A program made the position numbers and the translations under genes. This document shows positions 47,216-58,100 of a stretch of 64,000 nucleotides of DNA, piece by piece. Origin of the DNA: Varanus komodoensis (Eukaryota > Chordata > Lepidosauria > Squamata > Varanidae); NCBI RefSeq assembly GCF_004798865.1, contig NW_025336481.1, positions 32,028,299-32,092,298 on the forward strand, written 5' to 3'. Numbering within the stretch: the stretch's first letter is position 1; the number at the start of each line of letters is the position of its first letter. Below the pieces are notes generated by a model. It was not told the DNA's origin. It saw nothing but the letters and a program-made list of their open reading frames with translations, and did no database searches.

Positions 47216-48754
47216 AAGTCTAGAAGGACTCATGGTCTGATAGGGCAAGACGGCAATTATCCTTATGCCTTTCAGCTGCTGGAGTTTAGAGGTTCTAATG
47301 CTGGACACCCTGACTTCACATAGTACAAATTTAGGTACTTGACCATAGCTATTTGTAGTGGCCTTAGAAACACTGAAGACTGAATCAAAAGGTGTGAAAA
47401 ATGCCCAGCCTCAGGACCACCTCTACCATATCCCCTGGCCCTGCAACTGGAATACACAATAAAACCTCCATAATGAGATCTTGAGATTGACTTGGTTGGC
47501 CCCTCTCATGGCAGGCGATCTAGAGGGTGGATGATTCCTACTCTAAATCATCGGAAGGAGTTCCTAATTCATCAGAGACAAGTCATTCATAAGACCTTAC
47601 ACACACTTTTTACAACATGCAAACTATGGCACTCTGTTCACATCAGTGGAGTGCCACACATTCCTTTGATCATTGCTTGATTCACCATGTCATTTCAGCC
47701 CCTTTCATTCAGTGACAAATGGACAGGGAGAGCAGATGGTTAGGAGAACAAAGAATGCATTATACTGTACTGTTGAGGGTGCCTGGAACCACTGCTTTGC
47801 GAGTCTTCTTGGGATACAACTTGTCCTGCAATCAGAAGCCCTGCTTGATTGTAAGCACTCTGACCTGATTGAGGACCAACCAAGTGAGTCAGGAGATGTT
47901 TCAACTGGAGTCCAAAGACCTGTCCACATTTTTGTTTTAGATTTTCCTGTGTGCGTCAGAAACTACAGCCCTGATGCTATGTGGATAACTCCACAAGACT
48001 CAGACACCAGATAACTATGTGTTGTGCCAACATGTGACTCAGCTAAGAGAAATATCATCCAGCAGTTATCTAAGAAAGCACCAGGGCTGTTGAGATGGCA
48101 GCATATGTTGAGCCACTGCATGTCCCAGAAACCAGCAGGCAAATTTGAGCCTAGATCTTGACAAGGGCCAACATAATCCACATCCCACTGAGGGGTTCAG
48201 TGGTTCACTCATTCTCAGTCCCAATGCACAACAACGTTCAAACAACCTGTGCTATGGCTCCGCCCCCAATACTTTCAGGACTATGTGGCTTAGGTAGGGA
48301 TGGATGTACTACGTTGGCCTTCCTGGATTGCCATGAAAGAAAGTGCCTGAGCACTGACTTAAACATTTTTGTTCAGTGTTGCCTGCAGTGGTGTGTTGCA
48401 TGGTCTGCTCTCAGTAAGTTTTATTTCTTAGTTTTGTATCCTGTGGTCTTCCCTGATACTTTGCCAGCAGTAATCCTTGGCCACTCCATTCCCTTCCTGC
48501 CAGCAGAACACAGAATCCTTATAAATGTTTTCTCTCATCCAAACTGACCTTCACAGAAGCTGTTGCTCCTTCTACAAACTTCCTGAGATCTACACTTTGG
48601 ATCATCCACAGAAGATTTAAGATCACAGGCAGTGAATAATAATTGGTAGATATAAGCCTGCAGTCCTGGTGGCATGATATACTAGTAACATGAATCAATT
48701 AATAACTCAAGTCCATCTTCCTCTTGAAAAAAGGGACACTTGATCAGCCTTAAA
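47216..48754. other. Unique non-coding DNA
   Basis: Several 60-129-codon open frames overlap on both strands (for example 48158-48547 plus) but none has a recognisable domain. Confidence 0.35.
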
Positions 48755-48990
48755 ATACTTACATTGTACAGTGTTGACAGGAAGCAAGCAATACATTATT
48801 CACAATGGTGGGCAATGATATGCAAATATTTCTGCACTGTTCTTCTCCAGGTTAGATTTGTGTTAAAAGACAAAAGCTAGCTGTGCAATCTATTATTTTC
48901 ATTGGGCTGTGAAGGACCCGTGACTTTATATGACATTCAATATTCATTGTACTGATACTTTAGTATAATTAAAATGGTTGCCAGGTTACC
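48755..48990. promoter_or_regulatory. Candidate conserved element with SOX and octamer motifs
   Basis: ACAATGG (48803-48809), a SOX-type core, lies eleven bases before the perfect octamer ATGCAAAT (48820-48827). The block is repeat-free and AT-rich. Regulatory role is inferred. Confidence 0.3.
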
Positions 48991-49532
48991 TTTGTCCTAG
49001 AAGGGAAAATGAGCTGTTTTAATAGTGAGCAGTACATTGCTGCATGATTACCAAAAATCCAGGTGTTCTGGCTGTCAGCCAGGCTGAGGATGGGGTCATA
49101 TGTGTAAGAGGCATCTTCCTCTGTTCCTTTGGGAAATTACCTCAAAGGAAGAATGTGATCTGCAGGAGACTGTGGTTAAAATAGCATATGTGATATGTTA
49201 TTCTAGGGAGAATGGATAGATCACACTGCCTGTCAATGCTAAGTCTTTAAAAATTTGAACATTTTGATTCAAGACAAGTTGTTCCTTGGAGCTGAGGTAG
49301 ATGCAGAATGCGGTCCTGTTGAACAAAACACAAGTCCATGCGACATCTGACAGTTTTGATAGCTAGCTTTGGAGATAATTGCACACCCAGAATGCCAATG
49401 AGCCCAATCATTGTTCCAAAGTCCAAAAGCAATTCTGACCTTGTACTTTCTGTAAGACACCTATCTATCTAGCATCAGAGAACATGGGACATAGATGCTG
49501 AGAATACAGAACACTAATGATAATTAATATTC
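48991..49532. other. Unique non-coding DNA
   Basis: No recognised gene or repeat up to the L2 junction. Confidence 0.35.
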
Positions 49533-50431
49533 AAAATTGTATCCAGACAAGACGGAGGTCATGCTGGTGGGTGGTTCAAACTCTTGGGTAGGTGACTTGG
49601 ATCTTGTCCTGAATGGAATTGCACTCCCTCTAAAGGACAGGGTCCGCAGCTTGGGAGTGCTTCTCGACCCGGAGCTGACTCTGGAAGCTCAAGTGTCGGC
49701 GGTGGCAAGGTGCGCTTTCCATCAGCTTCGGCTGATCCATCAGCTGCGTCCCTACCTGGAGGACGACTGCCTAGAGACAGTGACACATGTAGTGGCTACT
49801 TTCCGGTTGGATTTCTGTAATGCACTCTATGTGGGGCTGCCCTTGAAGACAGTCCGGATACTTCAGATGGTGCAAAATAGAGCAGCCAGGTTGCTGACGG
49901 GGACTGGACATTATTCTCATATAACCCCATTCCTCTACCAGCTTCACTGGCTTCTCATCGAAGTCCAGGTTCAATTCAAGGTGTTGGTAATCACCTATAA
50001 AGCCCTTAACGGCTTGGGACCTGGATACCTGAAGCAACACCTGCTTCCATATTTGCCCTCCCGCCCCTTGAGATCGGCAGCAGAGGCCCTCCTCTGGGAG
50101 CCTTCTGTAAGAGATATCAGGAAGCAAAGTACCTGGAGGAGGGCTTTCTCTGCGGTGGCGCCCCATCTGTGGAATGCGCTTCCCAGAGAGGTGTGCCTGG
50201 CACCGTCGTTATTTGTTTTTCGGCGCCAGTCCAAGACCTTTTTATTCAAACAGTATTTTAATAATCTTTAATATTTATAATTTTTAATTGTGCAGTCAGT
50301 GTGTTTCCAAGTTTTAATTGTAATTGTATTTGTTTTATTTATTTATTGCTGTGAGCCATCCCGAGGCTATGTAGCAAGGGAACAGCATATAAAAACTTTA
50401 AATAAATAAATGAATAAATAAATAAATATCA
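49533..50431 (+). mobile_element. L2-type LINE, 5' truncated, with well-preserved ORF2 tail
   Basis: Holds the C-terminal part of ORF2, a roughly 75-base T-rich 3' UTR, the pairing sequence GTGAGCCATCCCGAGGCTAT, and a TAAATAAATG tail. It is far better preserved than other LINE copies here and still has many CpG sites (for example TCTCGACCCGGAGC), which suggests a relatively recent insertion. No endonuclease domain or reverse-transcriptase active site is present. Confidence 0.95.
49537..50271 (+). CDS. L2 ORF2 C-terminal fragment (reverse transcriptase thumb and beyond), open
   Basis: 244 codons without a stop. Key blocks: YPDKTEVMLVGG at residues 2-13, then RVRSLGVLLDPELTLEAQVS at about 36-55, RLDFCNALYVGLP at about 90-102, QNRAARLLTGTGHYSHITPF at about 112-131, and LWNALPREVCLAPSLFVFRR at about 210-229. 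These follow the order of L2-clade ORF2 after the palm. The frame begins just after a stop at 49525-49527, and its first codon is TTG; the first ATG is at 49561. It is thus a truncated remnant without its own start, not a host gene. The catalytic FADD-type motif lies upstream of the truncation, so no activity is expected. Confidence 0.9.
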   Translation: MYPDKTEVMLVGGSNSWVGDLDLVLNGIALPLKDRVRSLGVLLDPELTLEAQVSAVARCAFHQLRLIHQLRPYLEDDCLETVTHVVATFRLDFCNALYVGLPLKTVRILQMVQNRAARLLTGTGHYSHITPFLYQLHWLLIEVQVQFKVLVITYKALNGLGPGYLKQHLLPYLPSRPLRSAAEALLWEPSVRDIRKQSTWRRAFSAVAPHLWNALPREVCLAPSLFVFRRQSKTFLFKQYFNNL

Positions 50432-51705
50432 AAACTACAGAGTGTATAAGTGTGAAATACCTTGTGGATTCTGGAAACCACATGGACAATCTGAAAGAAC
50501 ACATGCAAACCAGATATTCAAATAAGTGTCTTTCTGAAGGTGGCATCAGATAGTTCTCATGATGAAAGTGTTATAAGGTCCCCCTTTGGAAAAAGCATCT
50601 CATTTACTTTACATGTTTAGAAGCTCTGCTCCTGAATCTCATGATTTGGCACAGTCCCCACAAGCACAAAACTGACAGATACTGAACATGGTAAAGATCT
50701 CAGGAAGATTTCAGACAGTGAGAACCAGCTGCCCTCTGCTCCATGGTGGCAGTGGGCTAGTGGTGTTACCTACTCATGTGGCTTATGTTGTACTTCTCAT
50801 GGAGATTAAAACTTGCTTGTTGATATGGATCAATATTGCTATCTCAATTCTTGGAGTCACCTTGGGGGTGAGGTTATGGGGACTGTCAGGATGACTGTCT
50901 GCACTTTAAAATGTAACATTATATCATGAAGGATCAGAAGCCACCTCTATGAAATGCCATAACTCAGACACATCAAGGACAGTTCAATTCTGTATCCTTG
51001 AGCAAAGCAAATCCAGAGAGTAGCACAAGTCTGGAAGGGCTGGGTGGATTTTTTTTCCTTCAAGGAAAATTAATTAATCTGTTTTTCTGTGTATCAGAAT
51101 GAAACTAAAGATCAATGGAGAGAAGGGTGGAAAGCATGACCCTGTGATAGTTCTTATGCAGTGTTGTTTCTGAAGCCCATGGAATGTCTAATGAAGTTTT
51201 TAAAGCATTCACAAAAAGTAGTGGTATACACAAACCTTCCTCCATCACTACCAAACAATGCTGTCTACTAAGGAGTGGGGGCCCTCCTCCGTTGCCAACA
51301 CGCAGCAACTGGATTTATCTCTCCCCAGTACATTTATCTTTCCCCAGCAAAAGCTGTCATTGAAGTGGAGATTTCAGAATGGCTTTTTTCCTCCATACAC
51401 TTGACCATAAATAGGCATTTGCTTTATTTTCTGGAAAGTCAGATACCAAGGCATTTATTTGTAAATACTGCACCTGCCAGACACTTCTTTTCAGGTGGTT
51501 GTCTAACATGGTTGGCTAAATACATGTCTTTCCAAGCTCCACATTTTTATCAGGACTGCATGACAAAATTCTATGCAGGTATGCTCTCCACATGATGCGG
51601 TACTGTGAAGGAAGGGCAGGATCCCTGCTGGGGCCCCTGGTTTCATGGAGAAAGAGCCTACACGCACACACATGCACACATACTCTACTTCCTCCACTCC
51701 TGCAG
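50432..51705. other. Unique non-coding DNA
   Basis: No recognised gene or repeat. Confidence 0.35.
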
Positions 51706-52003
51706 CCTTGAAAGCTGGAAAACCACATGTAATGGGCTAATTAAGCTGAAGCTCAAATACTTTGGCCACCTAACGAGAAGGAAGGACTCATTAGAAAAGA
51801 CCCTGATGCTGGGAACAATTGGAGGTCAAAGGAAAAGGGGATGGCAGAGGTTGAAGTCACTGGAGGCTGCATGGGGTCACTGGAGAGGTGGGTGTGGGCT
51901 TGGATATACTCCGGGGGAAGATGGAGGACAGAAGAACCTGGAGTAATGTTGTCCATGGGGTCACGAAGAGTCAGGCATGACTTTGCAACTGAACAACAAC
52001 AAA
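51706..52003 (+). mobile_element. BovB LINE 3' end
   Basis: Translation gives NGLIKLKLKYFGHLTRRKDS and LEKTLMLGTIGGQRKRG, the C-terminal region of BovB ORF2. The 3' end TCCATGGGGTCACGAAGAGT then CAGGCATGACTTTGCAACTG with an ACAACAACAA tail is diagnostic of BovB. The same family occurs in ruminants and squamates through horizontal transfer (established knowledge). The coding part is slightly decayed, with a frame change before VHGVTKSQ. Confidence 0.92.
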
Positions 52004-52479
52004 GGGCTAATTATGTTTTTCTTACATCCAGTGTGAATTAATTAGAGCCGAACTACCAGTGATTTTTGTCTTTACATCTGACTAAAGCAGTCCTGAGGAG
52101 AACCAAAATCAGCCTGGGGTAGCAGCATTGCTGATGGACATGTTCAGCCAGAATGGTCTCTTCAGGCAGTGGCATCTGGCCCTTTGACTGTAACCTTCTG
52201 AAGATGCCCTTAAGAAAAAAATATTTCAGTGTTTGGTTCTGTTTCTTGTTTGTTTTAGTAAGGACCTTTGAAGGTTTGTTTTTCTACCACTTCTGTTGGT
52301 TTGGGATCTGCTGGCTTATTGGATTTCAATTTATTACATTGTTAAATCATTTTTGCTGTTAAGTGTCTTAAGCAATCCTCATTGCGTCTCTTCACAGAAA
52401 GGGGAATGTGCAAAATAAATAACCTCTATATATTCCCCCCCCCCACCAGGTTTAAACAACTTCCCCTCGATCTGTTAAC
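52004..52479. other. Unique non-coding DNA
   Basis: No recognised feature. Confidence 0.35.
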
Positions 52480-52745
52480 AGCTTTGCTGAATCTGTCTCT
52501 CTCCTCACTGCTTCCCTACACTTTTATGGAGCTAACAGCAGCTTTTTGTGGAGCAAAGTAATTTTAAATGAGAAAATGGAGCCTGCAAAATGCTGAAAAG
52601 CCTTCTTCCACGAGTGCCACTGCCTGATCCAATTAGGCCGCAAAGAAAATAAAATGGTGTTACAGAAATCTGCACTGAATTCAAATGAGTTTGAATTTCT
52701 ATAAATGTGACCTGTGGATTCTGCAATGGACTGGTTTTTCCCAAG
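52480..52745. promoter_or_regulatory. Candidate conserved element with perfect AATTCAAA palindrome
   Basis: Repeat-free block with CTGATCCAATTAGGCCGC and the exact inverted repeat AATTCAAA-TGAG-TTTGAATT (52678-52697). Texture is like vertebrate enhancers. No conservation data were available. Confidence 0.35.
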
Positions 52746-52861
52746 CTGCATAATTCTGCAGACATGAGGGTGGGGATTGTTTTATTTTTTGTGGGGTGGA
52801 TTTGCACAAATTCACACTTGTGCTAATGCACATTAATGCAGCTGGAAGTGGATGACAGAAC

Positions 52862-53312
52862 GGATATGTTTGCACAACACGACAAGCCATGGTTTCTTGT
52901 ATAGGATGGTCTGTAACGCTGCCTGAACCCTGTGCTGCAATTTCAGCATAGGTAGATTTGGTTTTTGGAGACCATGATAAGAAACAATGGTATGTTCTAT
53001 GGTTTCCATGCTTTATCATGGTTTCTCTGGTTGTCCAAACACAGCATATAGTTTTCACAGTCCTGGAAAGCCACTACTACAGAATCCCCTGCAAAGAACA
53101 GCAGCTTCTGCAGGAGCTGCTCCAGCCATCCATTGTGTTCTTGAATTTTAGGTGCAGTGACTGATGGGATATGTGCCAACAACAGGAGGACTGAATAAGG
53201 AAAAGGTAGAAACCACACTAGCATGGAAACTACTTAATTGTCCATCAGGCACATCCTGACAATAACACACATGCCATGGAAACCACACTTGCCATGATGT
53301 GCAAACGCAGCC
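52862..53312. mobile_element. Non-autonomous DNA transposon with long inverted ends
   Basis: Left end GTTTGCACAACACGACAAGC (52868 on) pairs with the inverted right end, which reads GTTTGCACATCATGGCAAGT from the other strand, so about 27 bases match with a few differences. Inside lies a further hairpin, ACCATGATAA (52971-52980) with TTATCATGGT (53013-53022). There is no coding frame. It resembles the element at 16424 in its CCATGG/AACCA-rich ends. A clear target duplication is not visible. Confidence 0.7.
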
Positions 53313-53739
53313 AGTGAAAGATGTCTGACAATCTGTTAAATGCAAATGGAACAGATTTAACAAAATCTTTATATCCCTATAGGAGAGATGATCACAGCTC
53401 TCTTACAGTATTTTTAACTTGGTCCTTATGCCAAATGGCTTCCCACTTCAAATGCCTTCCTATGACAGTAGTCCTGACATAGCAGCCATTTTGTGAATAA
53501 CAGACTATGTAAGGCAACTTTGCTTCCTTGCAGTGAGAAAAGGGAAAGATAAATCAAAGCAACAGTTAATAAAAATAAAGATAACAGTTCCAGGTGCTCA
53601 CATTTGAGAAATTAACTAACTCTTTTTCTTTTTTAGTTAGAGGGAAAATACTGGTTGGTTAAATACCCTGAAAAAAATACCCCCAGTAGTTACAAACTAC
53701 TCTACCCAGTGTTAGGCAACTTATTTCAAAACACAAGGT
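53313..53739. other. Unique non-coding DNA
   Basis: No recognised feature. Confidence 0.35.
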
Positions 53740-54090
53740 GGGATTCTGCCTACAACTATTATTTCAACAATAGAAGCCTAGCCTTTGTGATTAATGCTCT
53801 TCAGTTCACAGCAACAGAGTGAAAACATGGGGGTTTCAATTGCCAAAACACAGGAAGATTTAGAAAGATCAGGCTGAACTTGAATTAGTCAGGCGCAAAT
53901 CGACTGCTGTGCTAATAGAATATGCCAGTATGTTTCCCTTAAAGTGCAATCACTCTGTAAAGCCCACGGTGAATTGTAGCAGCATTTCATTTTAATTTTG
54001 TCTATCACCAACTCAGAACAATTGTTTGTGTATTTCCTATTTCCTACTCCTATAAACAGGAGCTTCAGTTTACTCTTACTTCCGGTTCCC
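53740..54090. promoter_or_regulatory. Candidate conserved non-coding block
   Basis: Repeat-free stretch with GTGATTAATGCTCTTCAG, GGGGTTTCAATTGCC and GAACAATTGTTTGTG (a SOX-like ACAAT/ATTGT pair). Inference from composition only. Confidence 0.25.
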
Positions 54091-57000
54091 TCCATCTCCA
54101 CTTCCCGAATACATGCTGAATTCTCACAACTGCATCCATAGGTGCAAAAAGTAGTCACATTTAGCTGAAATTTAAAAGGGGTACTGCCATGTGGAGTAAA
54201 CCTAGCACCAAGAATCCTAGCACTAAGTACAGTTTCATTATACAGCTATTCCAACTTTTCCTCCTGGACAGAGCTATCTTACCACCATGTGTCTAGAGGG
54301 CCTTTGGATTGTTTGAAGTCCCCGGTCTAAGGTCAGAAAATTGCAACAACTGCAGAGCTGGAGTTCGCAATGAAAGAACCAGGGAACTACTTCTTCAAGG
54401 TCATAAGAACGATCTCAGTGAAGCAGTTTAGTGGGTGTTCTGGGACACAGGGAGGGAACTAGTTCTGCCAAGTTAAGATACAGCCTAGCAGTGCCTCAGC
54501 CTCTTTCCCTCCCACTCCAAAGTGCCACAGCAGAAAGCAGCAGCTTTGCAGAGTGAGGAGAGTGGAGGTAACCTTTGCCTCTGCACTTCTCCCACACTGC
54601 ACAAGATGCCCATAATCCTCTGAGTTTAGAGGGTTTTGGACACCCACATGGGATTAACTTGTGCCTTAACTCATTTGTTCAAGCTGAGCAAAAGGATAGA
54701 ACAGGTGGAGGAAAATCACAGGAGGGCTACAAACCGAAGATGTCATCATTTGCAAACTTGCCCCCCACCAGTAAAATTAGTTGAAAGTGACAGTATGGTT
54801 GCACAGTAAAAACTGTACCTGGAGTAGTATTCCAGGCCCTTAGGAGAACAGTGTAAAGAAAACAACAAACAACAACATCGACAGAAGGATCAGGCTATAA
54901 GAATGACCTGACCTGACAATGATTTAAGAGAGGAATGGGACAAGGAACAAGACGAGGCATATCATACATTTTCAGACCAGTTGAACGAACCTTTTGAAAA
55001 CAAGGTTTTTGTGTGGAAAAAAGAGTAACTGCTGATTGTTAGTGGCTTATGGACAGAGCAACCCTACAACTTAGTGAAGAGTTTTGCTTTTAAAGACAGC
55101 CTAAAAACAATTTTAAATGGATAAATAAATAAGATAAGCTGTCTTTGCTTCCTTTTAATACAAATATTAGTGATTTTGGTCAAAAAGACAGCCATTCTGG
55201 CCGCACTTTAGAATCAAATGACTCTCCTCCCTCTACACATGTAAAGCTATGAGTGGCCATCTTTACTTACTTACTGGAGTTTTGGGGCAGTTTAGAACAA
55301 ACAACAAATAAAATAGGAATTAAAATGGCACAGCATGAGGTAATACAATAATATAAAACCCATCAAAACCAATTAAAAAATCTTGGCTGGTTCTGCCCCA
55401 TTACCCACATATCCTCACCATCCACATGTTCTGCCCACATCAGAAGGGCTCTGAGCAGAGAGGAACAGGCATGCTTCGCCCATCTCTGCATAAGTGAGTG
55501 GATCACGAGTGGGTCAGGAAATCCCCACTCAGGGTATGCATGCAAATACTCTTCTGCCATGTGGTGAATTTGCAGGTGATGGTAGGTGTGGCCATCAGGG
55601 GCACAGTAGCACAGCCAGGGAGATAGATGGTGGAAGGTTGGGCTCCAGGATCAGTGACTAGGGTTGTACAGGATGAAGCCATTTCCCTCTGTCTCTGCCT
55701 TGTAGACTAGGACCTCCCAAATACAGGGACTTCAACATGAGGGAATAATGGGAATAATAGAAACGAATAGCTGCTTGTTTGTCTGGGGGGGCGTGTGTTG
55801 AGGAAAGGGTTAACCTCTCTGGAAATATCACTGCTGACTATTAGTTATTTGGGCCTTAGTCATACCGCATCATGAGTTTTTATGTTTTCTAGATTATAAA
55901 TCTATGATGTCAGTTGCCTTGCACAGCCTGCACAAGATATTTTTAAATGGCGCAGACCATCATCTTTTTCAATCAGAACTGCAGCTCTTTTTCTCTGACG
56001 ACAACTGTGCCACTGGAAATATGCACATTTCCTCATTGGGAATCAAATGTTTTTGTTCAAATTCGGCAATGAAACTGCAAAAGGGGTGACGGGGGTGGGG
56101 AGCATTTTCAAGAAATGAATACACATCCAACTATTTGCTAAACATCTGCTCATCTATATGTATTTCATATCTGACAAGATGGTATGCATATGTGAATGGG
56201 ACACCTGCAGTTGAAAAGAAATCATTTGCCATCTTTTGGGAATTGTCTCACTTCAGATGGGATGTGTATCCAACTAGCCTGTATAGCCAAAACACAAAAA
56301 GATGGTCGGGAACCTCTTGAGGTTTTTCTTAAATGTAAAATAAGTTCATTTGATGATCCACACTTTTGAGTCTGATGTTGATCATGAAACCCTTATATTC
56401 TGCCCATTGTCTGAGAACTGGTGCTTTATATCAGGGAAAACCCTAGTTTAGGAGCCAGGCATACATTCTTATTTGATTATGGCCCTTCTTAAAGCCAGAG
56501 AGAAGCTGCTGGATAGAACTGTAGCAGACAGCAGCCTCTTTGAACAGAAGGGTGGCTAATCTCTAGGGTGACTCCTTATAAAATCACCAAGGAAGAGGAA
56601 ATGCAAAAAGAAGGCAAAAGGCCAGTGAATTGCATAAATTTTAAGTGTTCATTTATACATATGCATGCACATTCAGAGATCATTATTATACTTTCAATAG
56701 AAATAAAATTTCATCAGGGTGAAGACAGGGACAGGGGACCTTTGTGCTTCTCTGTTCAGTCTGCTGCCCGGGTGCTAATTGTTGATGGGCATAAGTTCTC
56801 CGATCTTGTGGTTCTCTGTCTTTAAACTAGATTGGACTGGGAGCCCTTCAGCTAGAGAACTGAATGCTTGGGCACCCCAAGGCTCTCCCAGCCTGTGGTA
56901 TTTTCTCTCCTTGATCTACCTCCATGTATTTGACTCCCCTGCTTCCCTGTTTTTGCTGCCCATTATTTCGTTAGTTCACTTACTGCTTCTACTGCAGCGA

Positions 57001-57714
57001 GGTGGCTTGTTTCTCTGGCAACCTGGCAGGTGGGCTGAAACTTAGCACATCCAGCATCAACCCCACATGACTCATTTTAGTTCCCCAAGCAAACTTGCCT
57101 GCCTTGTTCCCCACCCCCTGCTGTCCCAGTCAACTGCTTGGTGGATTGAGGCTGCTGGAAGTCTGTTCTTCAAGGAGGTGGAAAGAAATTCTCTGCCACT
57201 CTGATCAAAAGCAAGTTGCATTTGATGTTGGTCTATATAATGAATTCTACCTGTTAAGCCGTTCTCCTTTATTCAAGAAAAGGAGACAAATGGAGGGCAT
57301 CTTTTGAAACAAGAGAGTGTGTGTACCAGGGCATAATGCAGCAGTCAGAAATCAGTTCAGGAACCTAATGCAATAATGAAAATCCATCAAAATATATCTT
57401 CATTTGGCCAGACTTGGATACCCCATAATTAACATTTCCAAGTTCTAGAGTCAAATTGTTAACAGAAAGGCTAGGGTAGATTAACAGACTCTTTTCCCAT
57501 TCAGATCAGGAAAGGTCCAAACTGATGATATGCCTAGGGCTTTTGAAATTAGTCTGAGGGCCACATGTAGCCCAGGGCAGATAGCCCAGCTTTCTAGAAC
57601 TAAGGAAAACCCATGATTTCCATGTTTCCTTGGAGCTTTTGGTAAGGAACTTCTAGTTTTCTTTCAAAAAACTTCAGCTGTTCTTTGTAAGATGCCCAGA
57701 GATCCTTCAGGTTA
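54091..57714. other. Unique non-coding DNA
   Basis: No exon recognised in 3.6 kb. A weak repeat-like tail (GGGGCAGTTTAGAACAAACA) at about 55283-55302 may be an old LINE or SINE end on the minus strand. Block 55890-56080 is repeat-free and might be regulatory. Confidence 0.35.
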
Positions 57715-57765
57715 TGGGGTGGCATAGAAATGGAATTAATTAAATGAACGAATGAATGAATGAAA
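57715..57765 (+). mobile_element. L2-type tail
   Basis: GGGGTGGCATAGAAATGGAA then an ATGAATGAATGAATGAA run. This is an L2 or L2-tailed SINE 3' end whose tail has become a small microsatellite. Confidence 0.5.
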
Positions 57766-57837
57766 AAGCCAAAAATGTTAAAAAGAGAGGACTGATTTTC
57801 AAAATCTCTTCCAGGTCTGTACCTTTCCAGAGGCCAA

Positions 57838-58100
57838 TAACAGGAATATAAAAGTCTTGCTGGCTCAGACCAGGATCTACCTAATTCAGCCTTCTGTTTG
57901 CACAGTGCCTAACCAGCTGCCCATGGGAATCTTTGAATCATATAATAGTAGAGTTTGAAGGGGCCAGAAGACCATGGGTCCCATCTCCATGTGCAGGACA
58001 CCAAGAAACAGGATATGAGTGCAACCCATGCTCCCCAACAACTGATGTACAAACTGCCACTGATACTGGAGGTAACACAGCACTCAAAACACCACCTGGG
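57838..58100 (-). mobile_element. CR1-like repeat interrupted by another CR1 end
   Basis: GTCTTGCTGGCTCAGACCAG and CAGTGCCTAACCAGCTGCCC (to about 57930) match one reptile CR1-like 3' region on the minus strand. A second CR1 3' terminus, GAATCATATAATAGTAGAGT, starts at 57935 and runs to about 58003. After it, GATATGAGTGCAACCCATGC and ACTGATACTGGAGGTAACAC continue the first repeat. This reads as a nested insertion, though the right edge of the inner piece is not sharp. Confidence 0.6.

Noticed and set aside
48158-48547. 129-codon plus-strand frame
   Set aside because: No recognisable domain; not supported by context.
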